DNA of 64,000 bases from CAYRTV01 sp964505785 (GTDB lineage Bacteria > Acidobacteriota > Aminicenantia > Aminicenantales > Aminicenantaceae). A program made the position numbers and the translations under genes. The stretch covers positions 39,381-103,380 of the forward strand of contig CAZDJZ010000009.1 in the NCBI GenBank assembly GCA_964505785.1. Direction: 5' to 3'. This document shows, one piece after another, positions 8,764 to 18,300 of this stretch (position 1 is its first letter; the number at the start of each line of letters is the position of its first letter). The notes under the pieces are model-generated. The model had not been told where the DNA came from, ran no database searches, and saw only the letters and a list, made by a program, of their open reading frames with translations.

Positions 8764-9720
8764 ATGAAAAAACGACTCCAGGTCCTGGTCTATAATCATA
8801 TTCCCGAATATCTGGAAAGGTATGAGAAGCGTCTCCGCGAAGCACGTCCGGATGTGGATTTCATCATATGCGGGACCAAGGATGAAATTAAACAGCGGAT
8901 TTCTGAAGCCGACATCCTTTTATCCGGCCATACCTTCCCGGTTGAATATCTCTCTGAAGCCGTCAATCTCAAATGGATTCAATCCATTAGTGCAGGGGTG
9001 GAAAATTATGTTTTTTCAGGTAAAATCCCTTCAAATGTCGTCCTGACCAAGATAAAAGGCGTTCACGGGGCGATCATGGCGGAATATGTGCTTGGTTATG
9101 TTCTGTCGGTAACTCTCAAGATGAAATTCGCTTTCCAGAATCAATTTGAACGAAACTGGCCCTATTACGAGCCGGATACCATACGTGGTAAAACCGCCGG
9201 CATTATGGGCTTCGGATCAGTGGGTTCCGCCATCGCTTACCGTTTGCATCAAAACGGGATGACCGTTATCGGCTGCGATGAGCAGGAAAAATTTCTTCCG
9301 TTTGTGGAAAGGGAGTATTCGGTTGAAGAGATAAACGATTTCTTAAACCGCGCAGATTTTGTCGTGATCACTCTGCCCCTCTCACCCTCAACCAAGGGTT
9401 TTTTCGGCTCAAAGCAATTTCAGAACATGAAAGACAGTGCCTATTTAATCAATGTTTCCCGGGGCGCGCTGGTGCAGGAAACGGCGCTGGTTGAAGCGCT
9501 AAAAAACAAGACCATTGCCGGAGCCGTACTTGATGTTTTTGCTGAAGAACCTTTGCCTCCGGGACATGAATTATGGGATTTGGATAATGTCATTATCACA
9601 CCTCACATTTCCGGGCCCAGTCTACCCGAGGATATCATCAAGGTGTTCCTGAATAACTTGGAACGCTTTGAACGAAAACGGGAACTCGTCGGCGTTGTTG
9701 ACTTAGGGAAAGGATATTGA
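8764..9720 (+). CDS. D-isomer-specific 2-hydroxyacid dehydrogenase
   Basis: An NAD(P)H-dependent dehydrogenase of 318 residues. The Rossmann motif GFGSVG is at about 150-155. Catalytic Arg (NVSRGALV), Glu (VFAEEPLPP) and His (ITPHISGPS) occur in the normal order. It interconverts a 2-oxo acid and its D-2-hydroxy acid; phosphoglycerate, glyoxylate/hydroxypyruvate or other 2-oxo acids all fit. It starts 10 bp after the DHDPS-family gene and its stop overlaps the next start, so it is co-transcribed. In this setting it may reduce a 2-oxo acid side product, but that is inference. Confidence 0.9.
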   Translation: MKKRLQVLVYNHIPEYLERYEKRLREARPDVDFIICGTKDEIKQRISEADILLSGHTFPVEYLSEAVNLKWIQSISAGVENYVFSGKIPSNVVLTKIKGVHGAIMAEYVLGYVLSVTLKMKFAFQNQFERNWPYYEPDTIRGKTAGIMGFGSVGSAIAYRLHQNGMTVIGCDEQEKFLPFVEREYSVEEINDFLNRADFVVITLPLSPSTKGFFGSKQFQNMKDSAYLINVSRGALVQETALVEALKNKTIAGAVLDVFAEEPLPPGHELWDLDNVIITPHISGPSLPEDIIKVFLNNLERFERKRELVGVVDLGKGY

Positions 9721-10730
9721 TTCCGACAAAAAAAAGAAGCCGCTTTTTTTGTCCCGGGATTCATCTATATCTGATATTCGTCCTGCTTGTGCCGGCCGGA
9801 TTATTTGCCTGGCAAAACCGGCAAATCCGCCTTCCCATGATGACCATCTCCACCGGAAATGTCGGGGGAAGCTGGTATGCCATCTGTTCTTCCATCGCAG
9901 ATTGGGTAAACAGCCGCGTGGAAGGATATCCGGTTACCGCGATCCCCGGCTCAGGCGGAATGGGGAATCCTATTCGGGTTTCCAGAACCGATGCGGATAT
10001 CGGGGTCACATTCAGTCCTTTCCTGGTCATGGCCCGGGACGGGAAAAAACCGTACGAAAAGAAATATCCGAATTTATATGCGATTTGCTCCTTAACCTCT
10101 AATGTTCATCATTTCCTGGTGGCGGACAATATTGAAGCGGATACCCTTGAAGATGTTGCGAAGAAAAAAATCGGGTTGAAGATGGCTTCCGGATTCCCAG
10201 GAGACGCCAACTATATCATTCTCAATCTCATTTTTGAAGAATTGGGCATGTCGGAACAGGATATTGAGGAGTGGGGAGGTGAACTGCAGCGGATTGGAAC
10301 GTCCGGCCGGGTCGATCTCTGGAAGGACCGGCATATCAATGCTCTGCACACTCTTACCCAAGTTCCGGATGCGTCCGTCACAGAAGCCATGGCCACCCGG
10401 AAAGGAAAACTTCTGGGTTTAAGCGAGCCGGTTCGCGATATACTGGCTGAAAAGTTTCGTTTTAAAAAGACAGTCATCCCGGCCCGGACTTATCCGGAAC
10501 AGCCGGATGCCGTTCTTTCGGTTAAATTGGCAATGGTCCTGTTTACCCACCGGGATGTGTCCGAAGAGGCCATCTATGTATTTACACGGACAATGGCGGA
10601 AAATGAAACCAGGTTTCGAGAGTCATATGGCAACTTCAAGGAATGGAAAGCGGAAGATATGATCTATGATCTGGGAATTGATGTCCATCCCGGAGCGTTG
10701 AAATATTATAAGGAACGCGGCTGGATGTAA
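9717..10730 (+). CDS. TAXI-family TRAP transporter solute-binding protein
   Basis: A periplasmic or lipid-anchored binding protein (337 residues) of a TRAP-TAXI carrier. One N-terminal hydrophobic segment (about 15-32) is followed by the mature domain. TAXI signatures are ISTGNVGGSWYAI, the IPGSGGMGNPIRV loop and GVTFSPFLVM. The start is TTG at 9717, overlapping the TGA of the preceding gene and preceded by AAAGGA. The next gene is the fused permease, so the pair forms a complete secondary transporter driven by an ion gradient. The substrate is unknown; TAXI systems usually take carboxylates or amino acids, and the context suggests an imino acid or its derivative. Confidence 0.9.
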   Translation: MIPTKKRSRFFCPGIHLYLIFVLLVPAGLFAWQNRQIRLPMMTISTGNVGGSWYAICSSIADWVNSRVEGYPVTAIPGSGGMGNPIRVSRTDADIGVTFSPFLVMARDGKKPYEKKYPNLYAICSLTSNVHHFLVADNIEADTLEDVAKKKIGLKMASGFPGDANYIILNLIFEELGMSEQDIEEWGGELQRIGTSGRVDLWKDRHINALHTLTQVPDASVTEAMATRKGKLLGLSEPVRDILAEKFRFKKTVIPARTYPEQPDAVLSVKLAMVLFTHRDVSEEAIYVFTRTMAENETRFRESYGNFKEWKAEDMIYDLGIDVHPGALKYYKERGWM

Positions 10731-10731
10731 A

Positions 10732-12624
10732 ATGCGCAAGCTCAAAGGTACGCCGAAGAAAATCACAGATGGGTTTTGTGCCTTAGTCAGTATTTTTATA
10801 TTTTATACGGCGTTCCAGGGCGCTTTCCCTCCGTTAATTCAACGTGCGGGATTTCTTATGTTCATGATTCCGCTTATTTTGATTCTTTATCCCCGCACGA
10901 AAAATTCCCCGCTGGACCGGGTGCCGTTTATTGATATCGCCCAGGCTTTAGCTGCCGCGGCTTGTTTCGGATGGATTCTAGTGGATTATGAACGGATTGC
11001 TTTCCGGATTCCCTATGTCAGTTTTGTGGCTCCTTTGGATTTGATATTCGGTACGCTGGCGATTTATTTTATCCTGGAGGCTACCCGCCGGACTCTGGGC
11101 TGGATCCTGGTCGTGATAACCGCGGTGTTTATTGCTTATACTTTTTTTGGTCCGTTCTTGTCCGGAATTCTCAGCTTCAAGCGATTTTCCTACAGTGTAT
11201 GTATTGAGCAGTTTTACCTGGTTCCGGAGGGGATGTTTAATATCATGACAGGATTGGCAGCGACTTATTTGTTCACTTTTGTCGCTTTCGGAACGTTTTT
11301 GCGTGTATCCAAAGCGGATAAATATTATATCGATCTTTGCCTGGCTGTAGCAGGAAAATCCAGGGGCGGAACCGCTAAGGTCGCGGTTCTCAGTGCCGGG
11401 CTGATGGGAATGCTTACCGGCAGCACCATGTCTAATGTGGTTACGACCGGCAGCCTTACAATTCCCATGATGAAAAGCACCGGGTTCAAACCCCGGACGG
11501 CGGCCGCCATCACCACAGCCGCCTCAACCGGGGGAGCCATCACTCCTCCTATTATGGGCGCCGGCGTTTTTGTTATGGCCGCGATCACCGGAATTCCTTT
11601 GCTCACTATCATTAAATACTCAATTATTCCGGCTGTCATTTATTTTGCTTCTATTTATGCCATTATTGAATTCAAAGCGCGGAAGAATCAGCTGCAGGGG
11701 CTTCCCGCCGATCAATTGCCTGATTTGAGAACGGCGTTTAAACGCGGGGTGCATCTTTTGCTGCCGCTGGTGATTTTGGTGGTTCTGTTAGCCATGGGGC
11801 GAACTCCTTTTGTGGCGTCCGCATTTTCCACTTTTTTAATTTTTCTCTTTAGTTATTTCAGGAAAGAAACCAGGATGGGTCCGAAAAAGATATTGGAAGG
11901 ATTGACCGAGAGCACCAAAAACATGATGACGATAACCACGGTTTGTGCAAGCGCAGCTTTAATTATGGGAGTGATAACGCTTACCGGGTTGATCATGAAA
12001 GTCACATCCATAATCCTGATGGTTTCCGGCGGCACCATCCTTTTCCCCTTGCTTCTTTTAGCTTTGATTTCTCTGGTTATCGGAATGAGCATGCCGGTGA
12101 CCTTGTCATACATCCTGATTTCCACCTTGGGTGCGCCCGCATTGACTCAGTTAGGAGTGACTATGTTTGCTGCGCACCTGGCCTTGTTTTGGTTCAGCCA
12201 AACGTCCACTATTACGCCCCCCGTCTGCATGACAGCATTTGTGGCAGCGGAAATCGCCCAGGACAGGCAATTCATGCGTGTGGGTATTGCAACATTCGCC
12301 ATTGCCAAGTTTTTTTACGTCATCCCATTATTTTTTATCTTCACACCCATATTGGCTGATAATATCTGGGGCCCGGTACGGGTTTTATTGCAGTCCATTC
12401 CTCTGCTGATTGCCATTGCGGTCATTACCGAGGGCTTTTTTATCTCACGGCTGAAAACAGATGAATGGATCTTGATGTTCCTTGCTGTCGCAGGCTTTGC
12501 CGTGGCGGTTTTTTCATTTCAAATGATCCCTATAGCCGGATTCACTTTTACTGGTTTTATGCTTGCAGGCGCGGTTTGGTTTAAACAGAAGAAGAGAATG
12601 GGCTTGTCCGTGCAAAGAAGCTGA
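10732..12624 (+). CDS. TRAP transporter fused permease (DctQM type)
   Basis: An inner-membrane protein of 630 residues with about 16-18 predicted helices. Small-subunit (DctQ-like) helices are at the N-terminus. The large DctM-like part follows, with its conserved GMLTGSTMSNVVTTGSLTIP and the repeat-related ASTGGAITPPIMGAGVF, plus a second half-site around SQTSTITPPVCMTAF. Fused QM permeases are the standard partner of TAXI binding proteins. It starts one base after the binding-protein stop. A proline-rich TPP motif in each half marks the ion/substrate sites typical of the family. Confidence 0.93.
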   Translation: MRKLKGTPKKITDGFCALVSIFIFYTAFQGAFPPLIQRAGFLMFMIPLILILYPRTKNSPLDRVPFIDIAQALAAAACFGWILVDYERIAFRIPYVSFVAPLDLIFGTLAIYFILEATRRTLGWILVVITAVFIAYTFFGPFLSGILSFKRFSYSVCIEQFYLVPEGMFNIMTGLAATYLFTFVAFGTFLRVSKADKYYIDLCLAVAGKSRGGTAKVAVLSAGLMGMLTGSTMSNVVTTGSLTIPMMKSTGFKPRTAAAITTAASTGGAITPPIMGAGVFVMAAITGIPLLTIIKYSIIPAVIYFASIYAIIEFKARKNQLQGLPADQLPDLRTAFKRGVHLLLPLVILVVLLAMGRTPFVASAFSTFLIFLFSYFRKETRMGPKKILEGLTESTKNMMTITTVCASAALIMGVITLTGLIMKVTSIILMVSGGTILFPLLLLALISLVIGMSMPVTLSYILISTLGAPALTQLGVTMFAAHLALFWFSQTSTITPPVCMTAFVAAEIAQDRQFMRVGIATFAIAKFFYVIPLFFIFTPILADNIWGPVRVLLQSIPLLIAIAVITEGFFISRLKTDEWILMFLAVAGFAVAVFSFQMIPIAGFTFTGFMLAGAVWFKQKKRMGLSVQRS

Positions 12625-12653
12625 ATATTGGCGATAGAATAAAGGAGTCTAAA

Positions 12654-13775
12654 TTGGCGACAACCGATGTTTTGGTGATCGGCGGTGGAATTATCGGGGT
12701 TTCGGCGGCATTTTTTCTATCCCGCCGCGGATTTGATGTGATCCTGGCGGAGAAGTCCGCTGTCGGAAGGGAAGCATCCGGTTCCACAGCCGGGACAATG
12801 TCGTTTCAGAATAAAAAGATTGAAGTTGTGCCTTTGGTTCAGGAAGCTTTGCGGGTTTGGGCCGGGCTTCAGGAAGAGCTGGGAGATGCGATTGAGTTCA
12901 GGCAGCCCGGAGGCTTCCGGGTGGCGGAATCCGACGAGCAGGTCCAGAAACTGCTGGCGTCAGTCAAGGACCAGCAAGCCCTTGGCATCAATATCGAAGT
13001 CATGAATGGTGGGGAATTAAAAAATGCCGCCTCCTATTTTGGCCCTGCTGTAAAAGCCGCTTCTTTCTGCAGGGATGATGCCCGTTCAAATCCACTGACT
13101 GCTCCGGTCACTATAGCGCGCGGAGCCGAAAATAAAGGCCTCAAGCTCCTGGAATACACCGAAGTTACCGGTATTCAAGTCCTGGCTGAAAACCGCTTCC
13201 GGGTTCAGGCCGGAAGCGGGAGTATTGAATGTGCCAGGATCTTAAATTGTGCCGGAGTGTGGGGGCGGAAAATTTTGGCAATGGCGGGTGTCCGGATTCC
13301 AATTACTTTGGATCCGATGCAGGTTATGGTCACGGAGAGGGCGGCCAGGATTTTTCCTCATATCATCACCCATGTTTCGGGGAATATGACCTTGAAGCAT
13401 GTCGACAGCGGGAACGTCGTGATCGGCGGTGGCTGGACCGGAGTGGGAGATGAAAACAGGGGAATAAAGCAGGTGAATTATGAGAGCATGCAGGGAAATT
13501 TGGCCTATGCCGCGCGGGTCATTCCAGCATTGGAACCTCTACATATTATTCGCTGCTGGACGGGACTGGAGGGGCGTACACCCGACCTGCTTCCCTTGAT
13601 GGGAGAGCTGGCCCGGATCCCCGGCTTTTTTTCCGCATGCTGTGCCAAAGGCGGATGGACACTGGGACCACTATTGGGACGAACTGCGGCGGAAGTGATC
13701 GAAGGAGATACGCCCGCTATAGATATTTCCGGTTATGATGTCAACCGGCATGTAGATATGTGTAAATCGGAGTAA
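12654..13775 (+). CDS. FAD-dependent DAO-type oxidoreductase, candidate D-hydroxyproline dehydrogenase beta subunit
   Basis: A 373-residue flavoenzyme of the D-amino-acid oxidase / glycine oxidase fold. The FAD dinucleotide motif VIGGGIIGVSAAF is at 7-19, followed by a Glu that binds ribose. The C-terminal WTGLEGRTPDLLPLMG is the signature seen in sarcosine, octopine and hydroxyproline dehydrogenase beta subunits. Such subunits normally work with an OoxA-like FAD/NAD subunit and a small [2Fe-2S] subunit, and both are encoded at 30921-32631. It would oxidise a D-imino or D-amino acid in the cytoplasm, passing electrons to the partner subunits. The start is TTG at 12654 with AAAGGAG 7 bp upstream. 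It is the last intact gene of the 7848 operon; a broken VPS10-like gene follows. Confidence 0.85.
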   Translation: MATTDVLVIGGGIIGVSAAFFLSRRGFDVILAEKSAVGREASGSTAGTMSFQNKKIEVVPLVQEALRVWAGLQEELGDAIEFRQPGGFRVAESDEQVQKLLASVKDQQALGINIEVMNGGELKNAASYFGPAVKAASFCRDDARSNPLTAPVTIARGAENKGLKLLEYTEVTGIQVLAENRFRVQAGSGSIECARILNCAGVWGRKILAMAGVRIPITLDPMQVMVTERAARIFPHIITHVSGNMTLKHVDSGNVVIGGGWTGVGDENRGIKQVNYESMQGNLAYAARVIPALEPLHIIRCWTGLEGRTPDLLPLMGELARIPGFFSACCAKGGWTLGPLLGRTAAEVIEGDTPAIDISGYDVNRHVDMCKSE

Positions 13776-13813
13776 AGAAAATATAAATAATACGGTCCGG
13801 GAGGAGCGTGAAT

Positions 13814-14984
13814 ATGAAAATTTCCGCAGGTTTTCTCTTTCGTCCGATTCTTTTCCTTTCAGCTGTTGTTTTAATGTCAGGCATTTATACCGGAACTGCT
13901 TTTGGAAATGACCCGGTATGGGGTCATGGCCTGGAAAAATTAAAACGGCGTGCGCTGGGCCCAGCCTGGTTCGTCATATAACAGGGATTTCCAATTACGA
14001 TTGGTTTAAATTTGAGGAGTCGGATGGAGGATATGTCCAGGTTGACCCGGATGATCCGATGATAGTCTATTCGGAATGGCAGTACGGCCGCATCCGCTGT
14101 CTGGACATGAGGTGCGGAACTTGGACGCCTATTCAACCGGAAAACAAAGAAGGGGAAGAACCGCTGCGGTTTCATTTTATCGCTCCATTTCTATTGTCCA
14201 GACATGATTCCGCGACTTTGTACATGGGTGTCCAAAGAATAATGAAAACCACGGACCGGGGGAAGAGTTGGAGTGCTGTCAGTCCGGACCTAACATATGG
14301 CGGACATGATGCCACGGTGTCTACGCTTTCCGAATCTGGGGCTGAGGCGGGAGTTTTGTATGCAGGAACTTCTATTGGTATCTGGACATCGCTGAACTCC
14401 GGACAGAATTGGTATCCTCTGAAAAAAAGGATTTCCTAAAGTCAAAGTGAATGATTTAATGGTGCATTCCAGAGAAGCCGACCTTATTGCCGGCACCCAC
14501 GGACGCGGGGTTTATGTGCTGGATATCACTAAAAATAAAGGGGCTCGCAGTGACAGCTGGTTTGCCGCTGATAATCCGCATTCCAATTTATTGGATTTAC
14601 CGACAGCCCGTTATGTCATGGGAGAAGGCGGGGAACTGGCGCCTCCTGGAGCGGCCATATACTATTATTTAAAAAATGTTCCGGAAAAAAAACCTGAAAT
14701 CACCATAATCGATGAGCAGGGCAGAATTATACGGCATTTATCCAGCAGTGTGGATCAAGGTTTAAATAAAGTAGTTTGGGATTTGCGAAGTGAACTTCTC
14801 AGCCCGCCGCCCGGGTGGCAATTTGAAGGCAGCAATGACGCCGTGCGGTTGGGACAGGAGGGATTTTCCAATAAACCGGATCCTTTAGTTCAGCCGGGAG
14901 TATATACCGTGATTTTGAAAATAAGTCAAAATACCTGGGAAAAACCGGTTTGAGATTGTTGAGGATTCCTATGTGCGATTTTAA
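13814..14984 (+). pseudogene. Degraded VPS10/sortilin-like Asp-box protein gene
   Basis: A gene remnant of 1,171 bp, compared with about 2.9-3.1 kb for the intact paralogues at 18946 and 25836. An intact signal peptide and the start of the mature protein (LEKLKRRALGPA) read from ATG 13814, then the frame ends at TAA 13979. The sequence continues in another frame from the paralogue's VRHVSAVTDPDWFKF region, so about 440 residues are deleted at the junction near 13960. A second internal loss joins the STLSES and GQNWYPL regions. A run of seven A (14422-14428) shifts frame: removing one A restores PLKKGFPKVKVNDL, matching PLMSGMPTVAVDDL in the paralogue. A last shift near 14941-14949 precedes the true C-terminus FEIVEDSYVRF. 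Good AGGAG at the start shows it was once a normal gene. Confidence 0.85.
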
Positions 14985-15019
14985 CATATGCTGCAGGCTG
15001 AAATATTCTAAATCATTTA

Positions 15020-15068
15020 TTGACACGGCACTTTTAATATGATACTTAATTAATATTATATACAATAT
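15020..15068 (+). promoter_or_regulatory. Promoter and palindromic operator (copy 4) upstream of the TonB receptor
   Basis: TTGACA at 15020-15025 is a consensus -35. The -10 is ambiguous in the TACTTAAT stretch near 15043. The operator ATATTATATACAATAT at 15053-15068 would cover the transcription start. It gives a leader of about 320 nt before the receptor gene. Confidence 0.5.
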
Positions 15069-15251
15069 ATTTTGAAAAGAATGAGAATAAAATGCAGGTC
15101 CGAGGGATGGCTTGGGGATTCAGGAAAATGGATGTCTATCCAAAAAAATGGATTAATTATAGATAGAAAATTTTTTTGAAATATGTAAATCCATGAAAAA
15201 TAATAAGTTATCTACAAGGCCTGTTTTTGGCATTTAATTTGCATATATAAA

Positions 15252-15267
15252 ATATTATATACAATAT
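15252..15267. promoter_or_regulatory. 16-bp palindromic operator, copy 5
   Basis: ATATTATATACAATAT, identical over all 16 bases to copies 4 and 7. It lies inside the receptor leader, directly followed by AAAGGAGGTGAG. It may mark a second promoter or form a pair with copy 4, 199 bp apart, for DNA looping. Confidence 0.6.
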
Positions 15268-15291
15268 AAAGGAGGTGAGAAGAGGAAAACA

Positions 15292-15378
15292 GTGAAAAAT
15301 GCAGGGATCTTAAATTATGAAAAGAGCTTAAACAACAGGCTCAATTTCTTCCTGGTTTTCCAGGAAGAGGGGAGGTAA
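15292..15378 (+). CDS. Possible 28-codon leader ORF before the TonB receptor
   Basis: A GTG-started frame that ends in TAA two bases before the receptor ATG. A strong Shine-Dalgarno-like AAAGGAGGTGAG lies 12 bp upstream, and a weaker AGAGGA nearer. The peptide (start VKNAGILNYEKS) resembles nothing I recognise. Its stop codon lies at the receptor's own ribosome-binding site, as expected for translational coupling. It could equally be a chance frame in an untranslated leader. Confidence 0.25.
   Translation: MKNAGILNYEKSLNNRLNFFLVFQEEGR
15348..15367 (+). promoter_or_regulatory. Hairpin next to the TonB receptor ribosome-binding site
   Basis: CTTCCTGG, a TTTT loop and CCAGGAAG form a perfect 8-bp stem (extendable by one U-A pair) that ends just before GGGGAGG and the ATG at 15381. 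It could limit ribosome access or stabilise the message. It has no U-tract and so is not a terminator. Confidence 0.45.
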
Positions 15379-15380
15379 AT

Positions 15381-18300
15381 ATGAGAAAAATTTTAGTAAT
15401 TTTGGCCGTACTGGTATTCGCCGGTTCTCTGTCCGCTCAGACAGGCCGCGGGTCCATATACGGTCAGGTGTTTGATGATGAGGGCACGCCCTTACCTGGC
15501 GTTACGGTAACGCTGAGCGGCTCCTTGACAGCGCCGGTGGACTATGTGACCGGAGCTCAAGGCCGTTTCCGTTTCTCCAATGTTGCGCCGGGAAGAGATT
15601 ATGTGGTGACGGCCAAACTCGACGGATTCAAGACCAAGCGGTTTGAAAATGTTGAGATCGAGTTCGGGAAAAATGTGAACTTGAAAATAGAGTTGGAAGT
15701 TGGAGGCCTGCAGGAGGAAGTCACTGTTATGGCTGAGGTCCCCATTATCGATATTAAGAGAACTGAAGTGGGAATGGTGCATACCGAAGAGCTGATGCAG
15801 AATTTACCCACCACTCGCGATGTCTGGATGCTGGAAAAGATGACGCCCGGCGTTTATTCGCGTTATTGGAATGTTGGAGGGACCGAGTCGCTGCAGCAGG
15901 ACGCGGGTTCCGCCCGGGGTGATCCGGATCATTATATGACCATGTATGCCATCGATGGAATCAACATAACCAGCATGGCTGCCCGGGGATCGGCTGCGAT
16001 CTATTACAATTATGACACTATTGAAGAGACGAATATTGTAGTAGGCGGCGCTGCCGATGTGACGCAGCAGACTTCCGGTCTGTCCAATAACGTGATCATG
16101 AAGCGGGGCGGCAACAATATGACAATGGGCGGCCGGGTTTTCATATCGGATGAGGCATTCCAAGGGGATAATTTTTCGGATAAACTGAAGGAAGCCGGCG
16201 TAGAACATATGGCGCAGATCAATGAGACCCGCGATCTGGGCTTTTATATCGGCGGTCCCGTTATTCGCGATAAAGCTTGGTTTTTCCTTGCCTATGATTA
16301 TCAGTTTATCAGCTTCGATGATGTCTTTGGTACCCGCAATGACTTTGAAGGCTGGTCTTTCGATTTTAAAACCAATCTGCAGCTGATTCCGTCCAACCGG
16401 TTTGAATTCTATATTCGCGGAAATCCCCGAATCAGCGAAGGTGAGGATGCGTCTCCCGAACTGCCGGACGGCCTGCTGATGGGTCCGACGGCCCGGTTCG
16501 GCAATCCGCTGATCAAGATTCAGGACGAGCACACTTTCGGAGAAAAATTCTTTGTATCGGCTAAATTCGCCGGAATGGGCGGTTGGAGTCAATGGACGCC
16601 CATGATCGACACGGAAAGAACCAAGTTAGCCTACTGGAATGTGGCGGATCGTATTTGGGAAGGGAGCGCCTTACAGGAGCTGCAGTCCCGGCCCCATAAC
16701 CGGTTTCAGGTTGTAGGCGATTATTTCAACGATAGCCTTTTCGGTGTATCGCATCAGATACGGTTCGGGGGAGAGTACGCAGTACACAGTACTATATCCG
16801 AAGACGCGTTTACCGGCAATGTGATGGTCCGTTATAATTATAATGAACCCACCGTGGATTATGACGGCGACGGTTCTCCGGATATTTATCCGGGCATGCA
16901 GCGGGTTGAAGTTGAACGCGGCTCGTACAGCAGCCGAACCACTAAGGCGATGTCCTTATTCTTACAGGATACGGTGACTATAGACCGTCTTAATGTGAAT
17001 TTCGGTTTGCGCTATGACCGTCAATTGCCTTTTGTAGATCCACAGGAGGTTCTGGCGGTTATCAAGGACAATCCGGTATGGATGAATCATTTCTCCGCCT
17101 CCGCTACCAACGCCATTGACAGTATGATTCCTGCTGTAAGTATGCCGGAAATACAGGGCTATGACTCAGAGGGGAATGACTATTCCTGGACCAATATTTC
17201 TCCCAGGTTTTCCGTAACTTGGGATGTCACCGGCGACGGTAAAAATGTCTTGAAAACGCATGCTGCAACCTATTATCAATGGATGGGCAGCAGCCATGCA
17301 TACAGATGGGCACCCGGCGGCACCGGCGGCTGGATGCATTTTTGGTCGACGGACGCCAACGGCAACGGTCTTTATGAACTCGATGAGCTGTATTGGCACA
17401 ATACCGGTGATTATTCCTTGTACCGCGCCTTTGACGACGCAGGCAATTTCCTGGGTGATCTAAATGACGGTGCCGGAGTGTTTTACGGCAGCTTTGATCC
17501 GCTCAATCCCAGCCAGACAACGGATCCCTACCGGATTATTGATAAGGAAACCACCGCTCCCCGTACTGTTGAAATAGGGGTCACATTTGAAAAAGAATTG
17601 TTTAAGGATTTGTCCGTTACATTAGCCCCCAGTTTCCGGCGTTATGACCAGTGGAACTGGTTTTTAAAATATTTTCCTGCTACCGGTGAACTCGAAAGCA
17701 GGGATTGGTACATGTCGGCCGGTACTCCTCCTTCGAATATCCCTGGAATCGGAGACACAAAGCAGGCATCGGAACATGAATGGTATGTGCTGAAACCCGA
17801 ATACGGTTATACCCCCTGGAGTTATGAAAAAAAACGCCCCGACTACTATATTGATTATTTTGGGATGGATTTTATCTTCAACAAGCGCCTTTCCAATCGC
17901 TGGATGTTGAATGGTTCACTAACCCTGGCTTCTCAGCAGGCGCACTTCGGCGATGAAGGCATGAATGATCCTACCCAGACTTGGGCCTTGGAAGGCCGCG
18001 GCTCAACTGGTCGAGGCGAAGGTGAAACGGTTCGTTCCGGCCGCTATGACACACCGGTCTGGATGTTCAAAATGTCCGGACTCTACCAGCTGCCTATCTG
18101 GGATATTGATTTATCCTTTACTTTTAACGGACGTAAAGGCAGAAAAATCAGAGAATCATTTGAAATCGTCGATTATAGTCTCCCCAATCCCCGCAGCCAG
18201 AGCAACATGATTTGGATGCTTCCCTACGGAACAGAAACCAGTGAGGATGTTTTTCTGATGAATTTTCGGATTCAGAAGCGTTTGAATTTCCGGGATATCG

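Noticed and set aside
15804..16592. 262-codon minus-strand open frame inside the TonB receptor gene
   Set aside because: The opposite frame encodes the plug and barrel start with clear TonB-receptor motifs; no RBS or recognisable product.
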